Both the position numbers and the translations under genes were made by a program. 64,000 bases of DNA from Chrysomallon squamiferum (taxonomy: Eukaryota > Mollusca > Gastropoda > Neomphalida > Peltospiridae): positions 13,022,678 through 13,086,677 of the forward strand of contig CM022671.1 in the NCBI GenBank assembly GCA_012295275.1, read 5' to 3'. Below, in pieces: positions 1 to 12,291 of this stretch. Every line of letters starts with the position of its first letter. Within the stretch, counting starts at the first letter, position 1. The notes beneath the pieces are model-generated. The model made no database searches. It had not been told where the DNA came from and saw only the letters and a list, made by a program, of their open reading frames with translations.

Positions 1-2572
1 TTTAAAAAAACAAAGAAAAAATGCTTACGTCCGTATGGCGAAGGGGATGCATACAGATGCATATATATTAAATAAATAAATAAATAAATAAATAGTCTAA
101 CGATATGAACTGTATGAAGTTTCCGCAGTTACAAATAAAAGAAGACCGCACGTGCTTGCTGTGCACGTGAACCAATAGCTATTCGTGCTGTCTTCTCAGG
201 AGTTCGTGTGCATCAGGACGCACGTTGTCACGTGGTAGCCTCTGAAAATTACAATCCTGAAGTGCAAGCAGAAAATGTCTATTATCAAAGGCTTTAACGA
301 ATTGTTATCTCTGCTGGTGCCGGCAACAACTGATCAAGTAATTGTGCATTTACTGATTAAAATTTCAACTAATGGAAATGAAATAAATCTTATATTCGGT
401 TTATTTAAGCTTTTTGTGTCATCTCCATGATGAAGAGTCAAATAAGGTTTTGTCAGTTTTGAAAATAATTATTAACACATTTTTTTTTTCTTTTTTTTCC
501 CATAGTTGTTTGATCAAATGTTAATACTAATTAGCAATAAATCAATCTGGTGCTGTTTTTTGTTTTATTATTATTTTATTATTATTATTATTATTTTATT
601 TTATTTTATTATTATTTTTTTTTTTGGTTGCATACAATATTTCTTCTTTTTTTAATTATAACTTAATTATAAATATAACAGTCGACGATCATTACATATA
701 TATATGTAATATATAATATATAATTTTTTGATTTACTTTCTTTGTCCAACTTTCTTTTAACTCGTTACTCTTTTAATTTTACTCTGTTAAAAGATTATTA
801 CGACGCAGAGAAGAATAAACGGTTTCTATTTTCGCAGTTCTTCTTTATTTCACAGAACATTACCCATGACGATGCAAACTTGCGATGTGGGCTTAAGAAA
901 TTAGTAAAAAAAAATAAAAGATATATAAATATAACCAAAGAAACATTTTGTTTTCTAAAAAAAAAAAAAAAAAAAACGAATAATACCAATAATAACAATA
1001 ACAACGAGATAATTACATATTTAGAAAATACAACGTAGATATGCTCCGAGTTTTGCTTTTCACGTTCTGAAAAGCGGATATCAGAAGCTATAAAAATTGT
1101 TTTACCATTTTCAGTTCGAATTGATGCTTCCTTTGAAATTAGCATTCTGTTTATGGTCCTTAATCAATGACAAATGCATCCTTTGGGAAAGGGAAAAAGT
1201 AACGCTAATTTATTTTTTATTTTCAAATAAGTGAAATGTGTTTAGTAATTTCATGCAGGGCGCCAGATTACGCAAGAAGTCAATTTAAGGCAATTACAAA
1301 AAGGAGATACGTCGCACGAGTTCATCATTTAATGATTCTGTACATGATTGCTATTGAAATTTAAAACTGATTTCTAACACCTTGATAATCGTATTTGCGA
1401 TATTTAATTACAAAAAGAAATTTCTAAATTTCTCTCTCTGTAAAGTAAGACTTAGGTTAAAGATTATTTATAAATTTTTCAAAGTTGAAGAACAAAATTT
1501 ATTAAAAAATGTAAGTATAGAATTAGAGAGAGTTGTTTCTATAGAATTATAAAGGAAATTTAAATGTTTCTCTGAAAATACTTTCTTTCTTGCATTTATT
1601 ACTTATTTATTTATTTATTTTGTTGTTGTTGTAAGATGGCACTCTGTTTACACTTGAAATATCTTTACATATTTGATCAATTATTTATAATGATTTTAGT
1701 TTTATAAAGTGGTTTGATATAAAGCAGATATCTGGTTATGCCCTGATATTCAGATCACGATAAAAATATTCATTCTCTTCGATTAACAAATCAGAGGAAA
1801 ACGTAAAAAGAAAATCTGTTTATTTCGCTATAGGAAAAGAAAAGATATAAAAAAAAAAAAAAAAAATCATCTACATATTCTAATAATTCTTAAACTTCTA
1901 GGAAAAAGTTCATTCATTAGACGACGTATTTCACACACACACACACACACACACACAAGCACGTACGCACTTTAGCATACAGTATTATATAAGACACAGC
2001 AGTGTTGTAATATTATCTCGTCTTTACTGTGTTAAAGTAATATATTTGTTTATATATTGCTGTTTTAATTAATTAAATATTTCATATATACAAAAAATAA
2101 TATATATAACATACAAAAATAGTAATAATAAAAAAATTTAAGAAAAAATAAAATGAAATAAAAAATAAACACTGATGACCAAATACAGTGAGATATGGTG
2201 AACACAAACCCAGATTCCCCTTCGCTTCAGTTAGGAACTATCAAATGAGCATATAAAAATAAAGATTTTGTGAATATTATATAATTCACTACATAGAAAA
2301 TAAAATTACAATTAGGCACTAACGAGGTTCCGTTACACTAAGCAAGGCCAAAGTTTAAAATTCTCCCCCGTGACCCCGCTTGTTGCTTCTTGAACCAGAG
2401 CTTGAACTCCAGTTTTAACCCAAGGCCAGCAGATATAAGAGTCCTGCAGAAGTCGGTGAAAACCGCGGAATCAAAGAGAAAAGCGATGTTAATTTGTCAC
2501 ACTAAATTTGCCAGAGATCAGAGGCCCTTTTCTAATTAAAATTTCTTGTTGGACTGAAAACAAAAGTCAATA
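1..2572. other. AT-rich non-coding stretch with simple repeats
   Basis: No gene is supported here. It contains a TAAA run (about 69-94), ATT/TTTTA-rich tracts around 560-630, a 20-base A run at 957-976 and a CA microsatellite at 1932-1958. A somewhat GC-richer patch at 120-250 and another at 2340-2480 show no recognisable domain in any frame. The apparent ORFs on both strands around 740-1145 are driven by poly(A)/poly(T) tracts. Confidence 0.6.
1932..1958. repeat. (CA)n microsatellite
   Basis: An uninterrupted CA dinucleotide run of about 13 units is directly visible. Confidence 0.95.
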
Positions 2573-2655
2573 CGAACAGACTAGCGGGTGGTTATTTCGG
2601 AACGTGTTCATGTAAAATTAAAAGCAGAAACCATTTCCTTGATTAGCTAGAATAA
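2573..2655 (+). repeat. Inverted repeat arm A1 (partner 5431-5515)
   Basis: About 83 bp whose reverse complement recurs at 5431-5515 with roughly 85-90% identity by eye. Shared blocks include GTGTTCATGTAAAATT and GCAGAAACCATTTCCTTGAT. Similarity stops abruptly on both sides (CAGACTA on one side, AGAATAAAA on the other), as expected for a short dispersed repeat or for the arms of an old inverted-repeat element. No transposase is visible between the arms. Confidence 0.75.
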
Positions 2656-2724
2656 AATTTCCGAGTTTTTAGTTGCAGCGTCCTAACGGCACGCGTACGG
2701 CGCAACACTTTCATCTACGCGAGC

Positions 2725-2769
2725 GCGCGACAAAATACCGATAGGAATTGTTTCTATTTCTTGTCGCGC
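2725..2769. other. CpG-rich hairpin
   Basis: The 9-bp arms GCGCGACAA (2725-2733) and TTGTCGCGC (2761-2769) are exact reverse complements around a 27-base AT-rich loop. They sit in an unusually CpG-rich patch (2690-2780) for this AT-rich window. The function is unknown. It could be the remnant of a transposon end. Confidence 0.6.
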
Positions 2770-4590
2770 TAAACGAGCGTCTAAAATATATTAACCAATC
2801 ACAAACAAGATTATTTACCCAGTACATGAAAATGGAAGATGAACAACTCATTCATCTTGTTCAGATGTTTCCAGTATTTTATGATTGTTCTTTGTGAACG
2901 TACAAAAATAACAACAGAAAAGAAAATACCTGGAAAAATATTGGAAAAACTCGAGGTTTTACCTAGTAAGTAATGTGTGTGTTTTATTAATAACGTGCAT
3001 GAATAAGCTTCTTGGAAGTTTATGACGGTAAACCATTTTTATGTTATTTAATAGGGCCCTTAGCCACACCCTAATAGGGCCTTGTTCAACCTATGGAACG
3101 TTTTCTCAGCGATATTTAGATACTGTTTTCTGTGTTTCTCTAACTTATTTACTAAGCCACGAATTGCAATTTAGTTTATACCTACTTGTAGAATTCACTT
3201 GTAACTATTTGTTTTACTTATAATATTTTATATTGTGTCACGGGGCTCACACCTATAAACACCTTGTGTTTTAAGTCTCATCCTAGGGTAACAGGTGCTT
3301 TAATGGCCACCTAACAAGGAATATAAACGCTAAATTGAATCAAACAATATAAATCAATAAGTCTATCTATCCACTAGAAAAATAAACACATACACAAGTT
3401 AAGGTTCGCGTTAATGGTCTGGTTCCGCGTTCCGCAACGTAATTATTTAGTTATCTTCCCATTCCGCGAATCCTCCTCACTTCCGGGTGGTGCCGCTTGC
3501 TTTGCATAAAATTTAATAGTCACTGTCACTATAACCACCAATCAGAGCTTCAGTAGTAGTAACTCCTTGTGATTTTCCACCTCGAACTCTTGACCTGAAA
3601 CCATTTGATTTAGACCAAGTGCAACCTTTACGGTTCAGGGAGCAGGAAGTTAAACAGCCACTTGGATGCTGCATGATGATGATACTCATACTGTGTGATT
3701 AATTACTGTGTGATTAAGTGGGGACGCATTGTTTAAATACTCAAACTGGTTTTCACAAAGAGATTATTTTATTGATGTAGTTCTCTATCTAGGTATCTAT
3801 TTACTGAATAAAATGTGGAGCTGCATGATTATGTATGATTAATTACCGTTTGGTTATAGCAGCGCTACGTAAACAATGAAATGTAGACTGTGACCTGATC
3901 TTGGACTATCTATATTACTATTAGTCTAAGTAAATGTAATTAAAGTTGTTATAAACGTTATTGAAATCGGAATGGGATGTTGTACTAGTCATAGGGTATG
4001 ATTATTCTTATGTACATGTATTATATATATGTGTGCTGTGTTTAAAATATATAATATATGTAACAGTATTTGAGGTCAGGATAATGGCTTTTTATTTGAC
4101 ATCACACACAATGTATGTTTAAAACCCTGAAACAATCAAATCAATAAATTAAAATAAAAGAAGACTAGAATACACGACATTTCAATAAGAAATACATACA
4201 TATTCCCTAGACTGTCATAAATAATTAAACATCTAATCTATATTGCCACATTTCGCTAATACATGGTTACTGTCAAACAATACACACGTCATAACAGCAT
4301 ATGTTATTCCTTCATGCACTTATACAATCCATACTTTCCAAATACATTCACTACTAATGTTTAACATAATCATATACATCACATCATAAAATTATACACA
4401 CAATTTTGTGTGACTAAGGTTTAACACCTGGCTGGTAACCAACACATTCATTCAACAACAGCAACCTAAATAAATTGGACAGTTATATACATTACTTGCT
4501 GAAAATGCCATCCTGCTCACCAATTGTTTTTACTTTTTAATAGCAGGTAAAATAACAACACAATGTCATTAGGGTGATATCATTTACTTG
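2770..4590. other. Non-coding stretch, unclassified
   Basis: No defensible gene. The part at 3226-3660 is GC-richer, with CpGs (for example TTCCGCGTTCCGCAACG), and may be a decayed mobile element, but I recognise no terminal repeat or protein motif. Around 3690-3860 the motif GTGTGATTAA and relatives recur several times. The 60-codon ORF at 3041 has no recognisable similarity. Confidence 0.5.
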
Positions 4591-4712
4591 TTCATTTGTA
4601 TTAACATTTTGACCTTGAACCTGAATTTCTGTATCTTGGTGTTTAAGGCAAGTTAAGACATAATTTTAAATGACCTAATTGTTATAATTTCATTTTGTTG
4701 AATATTCCTCAT
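4591..4712 (+). repeat. Inverted repeat arm B1 (partner 6071-6195)
   Basis: About 120 bp that recurs in reverse complement at 6071-6195 at very high identity. Shared blocks include GTATCTTGGTGTTTAAGGCA and AAATGACCTAATTGTTATAA. The partner has a 9-base tandem duplication (TTAACTTCT) that this arm lacks. The two arms enclose about 1.36 kb without a recognisable coding region. The layout suits a non-autonomous inverted-repeat element, though the element boundaries are not fixed by a target-site duplication. Confidence 0.85.
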
Positions 4713-5430
4713 ATGCTCATTGGATATTAGGAGGCTATGTTGTTACTATGATAAAGTATGATAAAGAGGTTTTGCATGTTTTTTCTGAGACCATCTCCAA
4801 TGTTTAGGTCACCGACTGTAGAACGAAAACAAATTATTTGAACACCAGAAACTATCTTCAAAGATAAATGGATCAGCAATTTATCAATCCAACATGACAC
4901 TTCATTTCAGGACGTTTAGGTTAAGGTGGGACTACTTCAGTACTAACAAAAACACATTCTTTTATTTTGGTGAGAATACTTTAATTTAAAAAACAATACT
5001 TGTCTGACAGTAGACAAGATTGCCCCTGTGTCGAGTTGTCTGGCATACCTGAAAAGGTACAATTAAGAATGTTTTACCATTTTAAATTGTGTGCTGATTT
5101 TAAGAATGACAAATTGAGTAAAGTATTATGGTAATGTTTACTTCCTTTAACTGTTATATTTAACTTTCTGATATTACATGGCAGTATGGAGCGGATGTTT
5201 TATATAGGAATACAGCGGAACGAGGTGACCACACACTGGGCAAAGTCAAAGCCCTTTCTTTGTAACTGTTTGAGTTTGTTTATGTACAGAGTATTTTGGA
5301 TAAATAATTTAATGGTTTTGTAATGAAATCTTACATCTGGCTGTGCAATCAATCAGTGATGAGTGGAGAGGTTCTGGTCAATTATTGACATGTCAACAGG
5401 CTTATGTCATGGGTATTTAGAGTATGTTTT

Positions 5431-5515
5431 ATTCTAGCTGATCAAGGAAATGGTTTCTGCTTTAAATTTTACATGAACACATTCTGAAACAACCACCCTC
5501 TAGTCTGTTTGCATT
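5431..5515 (-). repeat. Inverted repeat arm A2 (partner 2573-2655)
   Basis: Reverse-complement partner of the 2573-2655 segment. It lies inside the interval bounded by the 4591/6071 inverted pair, so the two repeat pairs overlap rather than nest cleanly. Confidence 0.75.
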
Positions 5516-6070
5516 GAGGAATGATGTGCCCAAATAATTAGTTGATTTATTAACCAAGGTAAAGCCTGTAGGTACTGACAGTATATACGTAACCGCTTTG
5601 ATATCATTTCAACTCAGATTTAATCACTTAAATCTTATGAAAAGAATTATTGTTTTGCTCACCAGCAAGGACCTTGAAACTGAATTCAAGAGGTTCTGAT
5701 TGTGGAGAATTGTCTTGATCAGTTGTTTTCTGATTCAGCAGCAAACAGGCTGCAACGACCATGGTTTGGCATGCTCTGGTGACGTCACCCTCAAGGTGAT
5801 CTATGAGGTTACTTTAAGCTTCTAGTGTAGATTGCCATGTATGGATTTCACAGTCCCGTAAGAATCGCATGTCCAAAATGCTTATCTCTGGAACTACTTA
5901 ACCAAGTTCATTGATGATAAACTCTACTGTAGGTTTTCAAACATGCTTGATAATCTGCAGTATGTTTCAGGTCGAAAGTAGGTAAAGGTCATGAATAAAT
6001 GACACAGTAAAAATCATTTGTGACCTGGTTTGAAGTCGATTGGAGGTCAAAATAAAGGTCAACATACGAT

Positions 6071-6195
6071 GAATATTCAACAAAATGAAATTATAACAAT
6101 TAGGTCATTTAAAATTATGTCTTAACTTCTTAACTTGCCTTAAACACCAAGATACAGAAAATCAGGTTCAAGGTTAAAATGTTAATACAAATAAG
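6071..6195 (-). repeat. Inverted repeat arm B2 (partner 4591-4712)
   Basis: Reverse complement of 4591-4712, with one extra 9-base tandem duplication near 6121. Just inside this arm (5960-6065) are several AGGTCA half-sites. Confidence 0.85.
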
Positions 6196-6390
6196 CAAAG
6201 AAAAGTAATTACTGATAGTTAACTGCAACCTATTTAATTTTGTCCTGAAACACCTACAGTGAGAGATACACAGGCAACACATTAAAAATGAATACATTTG
6301 AGCAGAAACAAACATTTTTAAAGGTTAGATTATTAAATCATATACAGACAACACATCTTTCATGGTACAAGCCATGTAAAATACTCAGTC

Positions 6391-6470
6391 AAATCAGTGG
6401 TTCACAAACTTCTGATAGTGCCTCCTGCAACAGTTATTTTCATCTTCATCTGCTATCATCCTGTACCCTA
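6391..6470 (+). mobile_element. Possible hAT-type transposon end
   Basis: CAGTGGTTCACAAACTTCT followed by GTGCCTCC resembles the terminal repeats of hAT (Charlie-like) elements, which commonly begin CAGTGGTTCTCAAACT. No matching opposite end or 8-bp duplication was found nearby, so at most this is a fragment. The match rests on remembered consensus only. Confidence 0.3.
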
Positions 6471-6639
6471 TGAAAATTTTGGCATTTGCAGAGATCAATG
6501 CAGTAGAGTTGTTTTCTTGCAGAGCAGTGACTTTGTAAGATATTTTCCAACCACGAAAAAAAGCTTACATATTGGACGTTTGTTTGAGATTGCCAGGAAT
6601 GTAAATAATATGGACGATGTTCAAGATATACAGTAGTAG

Positions 6640-9600
6640 ATCCATAACAAGATGGTGGCTAATACAAGGCAGTTCTGAGATTAAAAGTGTTTTCTTTATC
6701 CTTTTTTTTTTTTTTTTAATTTTTTCTTTTACTATGTGAGGTAAGATTTGTATAATAAACATAAAGATAAGATTTTGAATATTCCATTCATGAAATTTTT
6801 GTTCAGATAGAACCCCAAACAGTGAATAAATCAAGTGTTCAAAAGTCAGTAAAATTAGGTTGCAAGCAATACAGTGGACCACAAATGCAGAAGTGTTTGG
6901 AGCACCAACTTTGTGTTGGTGTATGGCAAAGTAATTGTAATTGCTTTTGTGATCTTTTAAAAACAATAGATGATTTTTGAGAATACCATCTTGACTTGGT
7001 TTGAAGTCAGATCGACTCTAAAATCGTAATTCTTGTTTTCAGTTCTGAAAGGTAGATAATATATATATTTATTTTTGTTATTAATATACATATTTATTCA
7101 TACAGAATGGTTAATGGTATCTTCACACAAGCAGGTGTGCTCACATACTCAATGAATCCATCTGCAGTCAGTCGGAACAATTTAAGAATAAAATCAGAAT
7201 CACGAAGTGTCATTATAATAATAACAATTTATTTTATTTTATTTTTTTACTGATTTATTCATTTATTATTATTATTATTTTTAATGTTTCTTTGTTTATT
7301 TATTATTACCCGTTTTCCAGCATACACATATTTGTTCCTCGTGTCTTCATTGTAACATCATTCATTCAAGTTTTCTTTGCTGATTTTAACAAGAAATCAT
7401 GTTATCATTCCATTTTGGGGTTGATTATTATTATTATTATATTTTCATTTTTTTTTTTTTTTTCTTCTTTAAAAAAAACAAAAATAAAAAACTGTTGTTG
7501 AATTATTTTATTTTCCATTTTGAACAATAAACAGAAGATATTAAATTATTTTTATTTTTTCTGAACTTAAAGAAATGAAAGACTGATATTAAAGTTTTTT
7601 CCTTTTGATAGGTTTATACAATATATCAAATATATTAAAATAAATATACTTAAATATATGTGTTAAACTTAATAAAAACTGTTGCAAATACAAAAACAAT
7701 TGTATAGCAAATTGCAAATAATTAAAAAAAATAAAAAAAAATTATTTTACATTTGTAAAAAGTTAAAGAAAGAAATTGATTAACAAATGTTTTATTATTA
7801 TTATTATTATTTAATGATATAATTTATACTGTAGCTTGAAACTGATTGTTAAAATGAAACAAATTTTAAAATAAAAGAATCTGACAAATTATTTATGAGA
7901 AAGTTTTTTCTGCTATAATGATAATAAAAGTGTTTAAGTGTGATGGTAAAAAGATATAATTAGATGTGAATGCCTTTCACACCATTATTTTCTATTACCA
8001 GGCTCATGTATCACTCAGCCTCATTATAGACAGACCCACTGTTAAAACAAGCCAATAACAAACTTCAAAGAGAATGTAAAAGAAACAAAATTGTTAAGAT
8101 TATCAGTGGAATATAATTTATTTCACTGTTAAATGATAAAATTTCTGATAGACATAATTTCAGTTTTTGATAGTTATTAATATTTTCTTTTATGTGGTTG
8201 TAATTACGATATTTAGTACTGTGTATATATTATAGTTATATAAGCTTAACTGATTCACTGTTGACCGATATTAGCATAAGGCTTAGCCAGTGGTAATATT
8301 TATGATTCAGAGAGAGGTAAGTATGTACTGAAAGTTAAATAAGAAACTATAAGAGTTTTAAAATATCTTAGAAAGTTGTTTTAAAACTTGTATTTTGGTG
8401 CATCAACTGGAAAAATGGAATATGCTCAAACTTGTCAAACACTTGTCTAACATTTTAAATTAAGCAATATATTGATATATTCAGCATATATACCTAACCA
8501 CATGTGCACAGTGTATCTTACTAGGCAATTTGTTATTGATGGCTTTTCATATATGAAGGTGAATAAAAAAAATACCTTGCTGCCAATAGAAAATATAGTT
8601 ATTTCTTCTGACAATAGTTTCTCTTGTACCTATAGAGATATAAATATTCCCTTTTCATTTTTTCTCATGACAAGAAAAAACTTTTAATCTTCCAAACACA
8701 CCATATCTATAATGGTTGGAATGAGAGAAAAAAATTAACATTGTCCAAATGATCTTCTTGGGACAGAAAAATATTAATTTAATTAATTCTGACTTTCAGT
8801 TTTTAGTTCAATAAAAGCAGAAAAATATGCAGAAACAAAGTTCCAGAAACAATGGACTGTCAATCAGTATTTATCCTACTGTTAAATAATGAATTGAAAT
8901 ATCAGAAAGAATAAAAGTTCAAATGTGCCACACTATTCAGTGTAATCCAAGCATAATGATGACACCATAATTTGATTGAGTTCCCTAATTGGGCCTCTTC
9001 ATTGGTGGTCCATGAATGCATTTCAAACATAACTCGTAATTGTGAAGAAAGGGAGCTAATCACATAGTGAATCATATGACATGAAGAGTTTGTCATTTTG
9101 AAAAATTCTCTTTGATTATCTAATTTTCAAGATTTGACTTAGAAATTACCACATGCCTTAGAACAGTTCATTATATTGTGATTCATTCATGGCTTAGAGA
9201 AACTGACAAATCTAAGAATTTTGAACACATTATGTGAGCACATTTACTCATAATACTTCCTTGTCACTACAATTATTCTCACCTTTTTTATTCTTCATGG
9301 TGGGTTGTTTCTCACCAGAAGCTATCAACGAAACTAAACTTAACTTCATCTGACATCATTTGTTTCTAACTAATTCCCATTTCAGTCAGAACCCATATGG
9401 TACTTTAATTGTGTTAGTAATATGTGAATTCATGTCACAGGTATATAAAATATGACCTAGCAGAATTTTTTTTTTTTAAATTCTTTGGTTTGGTGTCAGT
9501 ATATTTCTTATCCTTTATTTTTATTAAACACCACACAACCTAAAATACTATTTTGACATTCAAACATTTAAAAAGTAATGAAATGTCACTTAGAAGGTTA

Positions 9601-9900
9601 AATTAATAATACAGTATTATTTCAGTTAATATTTTTCTTGAAATCAAACAATGTTATGGGCCTGAAGGTGGCTCATCATTTTAGAAAATTTAAAATTTGT
9701 GCAACCAACATTAATTTGAACTTGAAGATGTGAATTTGCTGTATATTTCCCACTAACCAGCACTTTTGATTTATTTCTCAGAATTAGACCTGTATGTTTT
9801 TTAATTTTTATTTTCATTTCCAATTCAAACCTGACATAATTGCATAAAAGGCCACCATTTTAGCAATCATTAATCAAAATGAATTATTTTAATTACAGAT
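6640..9900. other. AT-rich non-coding stretch
   Basis: Homopolymer T/A tracts and ATT triplet runs (6700-6730, 7210-7280, 7430-7470, 7790-7815). Short ORFs here lack recognisable domains and follow low-complexity DNA. I see no gene or RNA. Confidence 0.6.
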
Positions 9901-9904
9901 TAAT

Positions 9905-9918
9905 ACTTACATACATAC

Positions 9919-9970
<52 letters not shown>

Positions 9971-10102
9971 ATGTATATATATATATATATGTATGTATAC
10001 ATACATACAAACATATAGATACATACATACATACATATATACATACATACAAACATATATATACATACATAGATGTATGTATGAATGTATGTATGTATGT
10101 TA
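9905..10102. repeat. Compound microsatellite (TACA)n-(TG)n-(TATG)n-(TA)n
   Basis: A mosaic of TACA, TG, TATG and TA runs of about 200 bp, nearly self-complementary between its TATG and CATA halves. It generates spurious Tyr/Ile/Cys-rich ORFs on both strands. Confidence 0.95.
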
Positions 10103-10297
10103 TACCAGTAATGGCCAAGATATCGGGAAACAAATTGGAATTGAGGTCTTTATAAACTGACTGTATTTTCTTATCTGTACCTAACATGATAAATGCCTTA
10201 ATAATGATTATGCTTTTTTTTCATCACTGTCATTTTTTTCTCAGGTAGGCGTAAGTATATTAATAAATTCATTGTAAGTAAAGGGGTCATTCCATGT

Positions 10298-10362
10298 CAT
10301 AAAAATCGGAGATGGTCAGGTTTAACCCAATGGGTTAAACCTGACCATCTCCGATTTTTATG
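10298..10362. repeat. Perfect 32-bp palindrome at transposon left end
   Basis: Bases 10298-10329 and 10331-10362 are exact reverse complements separated by a single A. The arms contain GGAGATGGTCAGG and CCTGACCATCTCC. The second copy of the element at 56046 has only the right-arm orientation (AACATCTCAGATTTTTATGAAAC), so the left arm here is an extra inverted copy of subterminal sequence. Confidence 0.95.
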
Positions 10363-10519
10363 AAACTTGGTATACTTGTTGATTGGTATACTTGTTGTTA
10401 TGGGCAATATCAGGAGAATGAAGTGGAATGTTTCAACCTGTCGTTATAATGTTACTGTAGCTGATGCTAGTTTTTTCTGTCCTTTCATTCGTTTACTGGA
10501 ACATGCTAGTGAATGGAGT

Positions 10520-10790
10520 TTAACAGGAGTTTCGCCTAAACTTGACGGGATATAATTCAAATCGGTCCTTTTCTGGGGAAACAACAACCAGTGGTTTGTC
10601 TGACAAGTTATCATCAAATTCTCTCATAGTAATACCACCCATACTAAAGCCATCCTCTCCTGGGTTTTGAACCTTTGATTTTTGAAGGCTGATCAAACAG
10701 TCACAGCACAACTTGTCTCCTATCGCTAGTGTCTTTGGATTTACTAAGCATTTGTAAGTGCCCAATACTTAAAGATCTAGTGCATGCTTG
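10520..10790 (-). pseudogene. N-terminal fragment of the transposon-encoded protein
   Basis: The minus-strand frame reads a cysteine-rich segment, KLCCDCLISLQ, followed by an acidic/serine stretch and SPEKDRFELYP. One frame upstream, minus-strand CCDLLNHHP also looks like zinc-ligand sequence. This suggests an N-terminal zinc-binding region of the protein whose C-terminal part is on the opposite strand at 11588-12066. The reading is interrupted by at least one frameshift. Assignment to the same protein is an inference from position within one element and from the usual order (Cys-rich region, then basic/helical region). Confidence 0.45.
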
Positions 10791-11587
10791 CTTAGGATGG
10801 TGATTAAGGAGATCACAACACATTTTCGGTAATGTTTAAAACTTGATTAAAAGTTCTTGTTCCTGATGTGAACACATGCTCTTGATGTCTCATGTTTTGA
10901 TCCCACTTCGAAGAGTGAGGAGTTCGACTTCCTCAGTTTTCCATACACTTTGCAACAACTCCTTTTTGGTATGATAGTGTTGATAATACACATTTTCAGG
11001 AGAGTAAAAGCTGCAGTTAGTTCTGGAAGAAATAAGGATTTTCAGTATTGCCTATAACTTCAATATAAGAAAGTCAGTGCTTTCCTAAATATCAAATCAA
11101 ACCCCGAAACCCTTTCAGTAAAGTTAAGCAGGTCATAAAATGGCAGCAGAGTACATGTGTCTTTGCCAAAGGCCCACAAGCCTTAGGCATTTAGGTCAAA
11201 CTTTTCAAGTATAAGTCACAGTTTATCAAGGTGAAGTTAGACCTTGTTCATACTCTGTGCCGAAGACTGGGTATACAAATACATTATGCAGTACATCACT
11301 TGAAGTCTGATTTCAGACTGGGTTGTACTGTTGTTGACTGAAACCTTGTTCAAAACCATTGGCAAGGCCACATGACTTGATAAAATGACATAATAGGTTT
11401 TGTGAAGAAAACAATGGTTGCGTATTAACATCTGACATTGTGTCCAACTTGAAAGCTTCAGATTGTCAAAGAAATGCAGATGAAGAAACTTCTTTGTCTT
11501 AAACTTCTAATTGCAATGTGCTCAATGGGGAATTCAACAGGGGATTTCAAGGAGTTCCTGACATGCCTGTTAACCCTTTGCGCCTGA

Positions 11588-12066
11588 TTGTGTAGAACAT
11601 GTCATGCCATTTGGCATCTTTTGATATCCTTCAGGCATTCCTTCAGACATTCTCCTGAAAGTGACCCATCAGAAAAATCGGACCTTCATTTTTTCAGGAA
11701 CATGTTGGAGGAGTTAAAAGAGAAATTCAACAAGTCCAAATCCTACTCAGAGTGTGTGCAAATCTTGACTTTGTCACCCTTTACCATTGAAAGGACAATA
11801 AATGAATTTAAAACAACAAATTACTGTGTGAAAGCTGTGTGGTGAAGAAAGAAAGGGGTTCTATCCCTCTGTGATAAGAAACAAGGGAAAGTTCTGTCAA
11901 ATGAATTGAAGCAGGAAATTGTCCAGTTTTATGAAAGTGACGAGAACAGTAGAATGTGTCTGGGAATGAAGGATACAGTGAGCATTTGAAACAAAGATGG
12001 TGAGAAGGTTAAACATCAGAAACACCTAGTTCTCTCAAATTTATGTGAACTTTATGCATACATATA
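11588..12066 (+). pseudogene. C-terminal fragment of the transposon-encoded protein
   Basis: One frame runs through the whole stretch with only in-frame stops (TGA near 11843 and 11988, TAG near 12065) and no frameshift. Readable blocks include LEELKEKFNKSKSYSECVQ, LSPFTIERTINEF, ELKQEIVQFYESDENSRM and GMKDTVSI. The block around FYxSDENSRMxxGxKDxVS is a conserved-looking signature I associate with an unnamed repetitive protein family of animals. I have not verified this against any database. It is a relic and not expressible as an intact protein. Confidence 0.6.
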
Positions 12067-12291
12067 GGCATACAATGTCTTACTCATTGACCAAAAGAGA
12101 TGGTGATTCCTAGCATCCAGAATTGATCATTCAGGTTTTAGTTAATCAGATGTTAATGGCAGAAAAGGTGCTATTTTCATGGATGTGCATTTTTTAAATC
12201 TATATTGTGGCTAAACAAAAAATATTACACCCAGGAAACGTTTATATGTTTTAGTTAACATGTGGGAGATTAAATTTCAATAAAAGTCATC

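Noticed and set aside
742-1145. Overlapping ORFs of 98 and 115 codons on opposite strands
   Set aside because: Both are dominated by Lys/Asn or Phe/Leu runs from homopolymers, with no recognisable motif or splice context.
9879-10187. ORFs of 74-95 codons on both strands rich in Tyr, Ile, Cys, Val and Thr
   Set aside because: They are translations of the TG/TATG/TA microsatellite and carry no domain.
11570-11600. TTAACCCTTTGCGCCTG inside the 10284-12709 element as another piggyBac end
   Set aside because: No opposing TTAA-bounded end nearby. A single short match is not enough.
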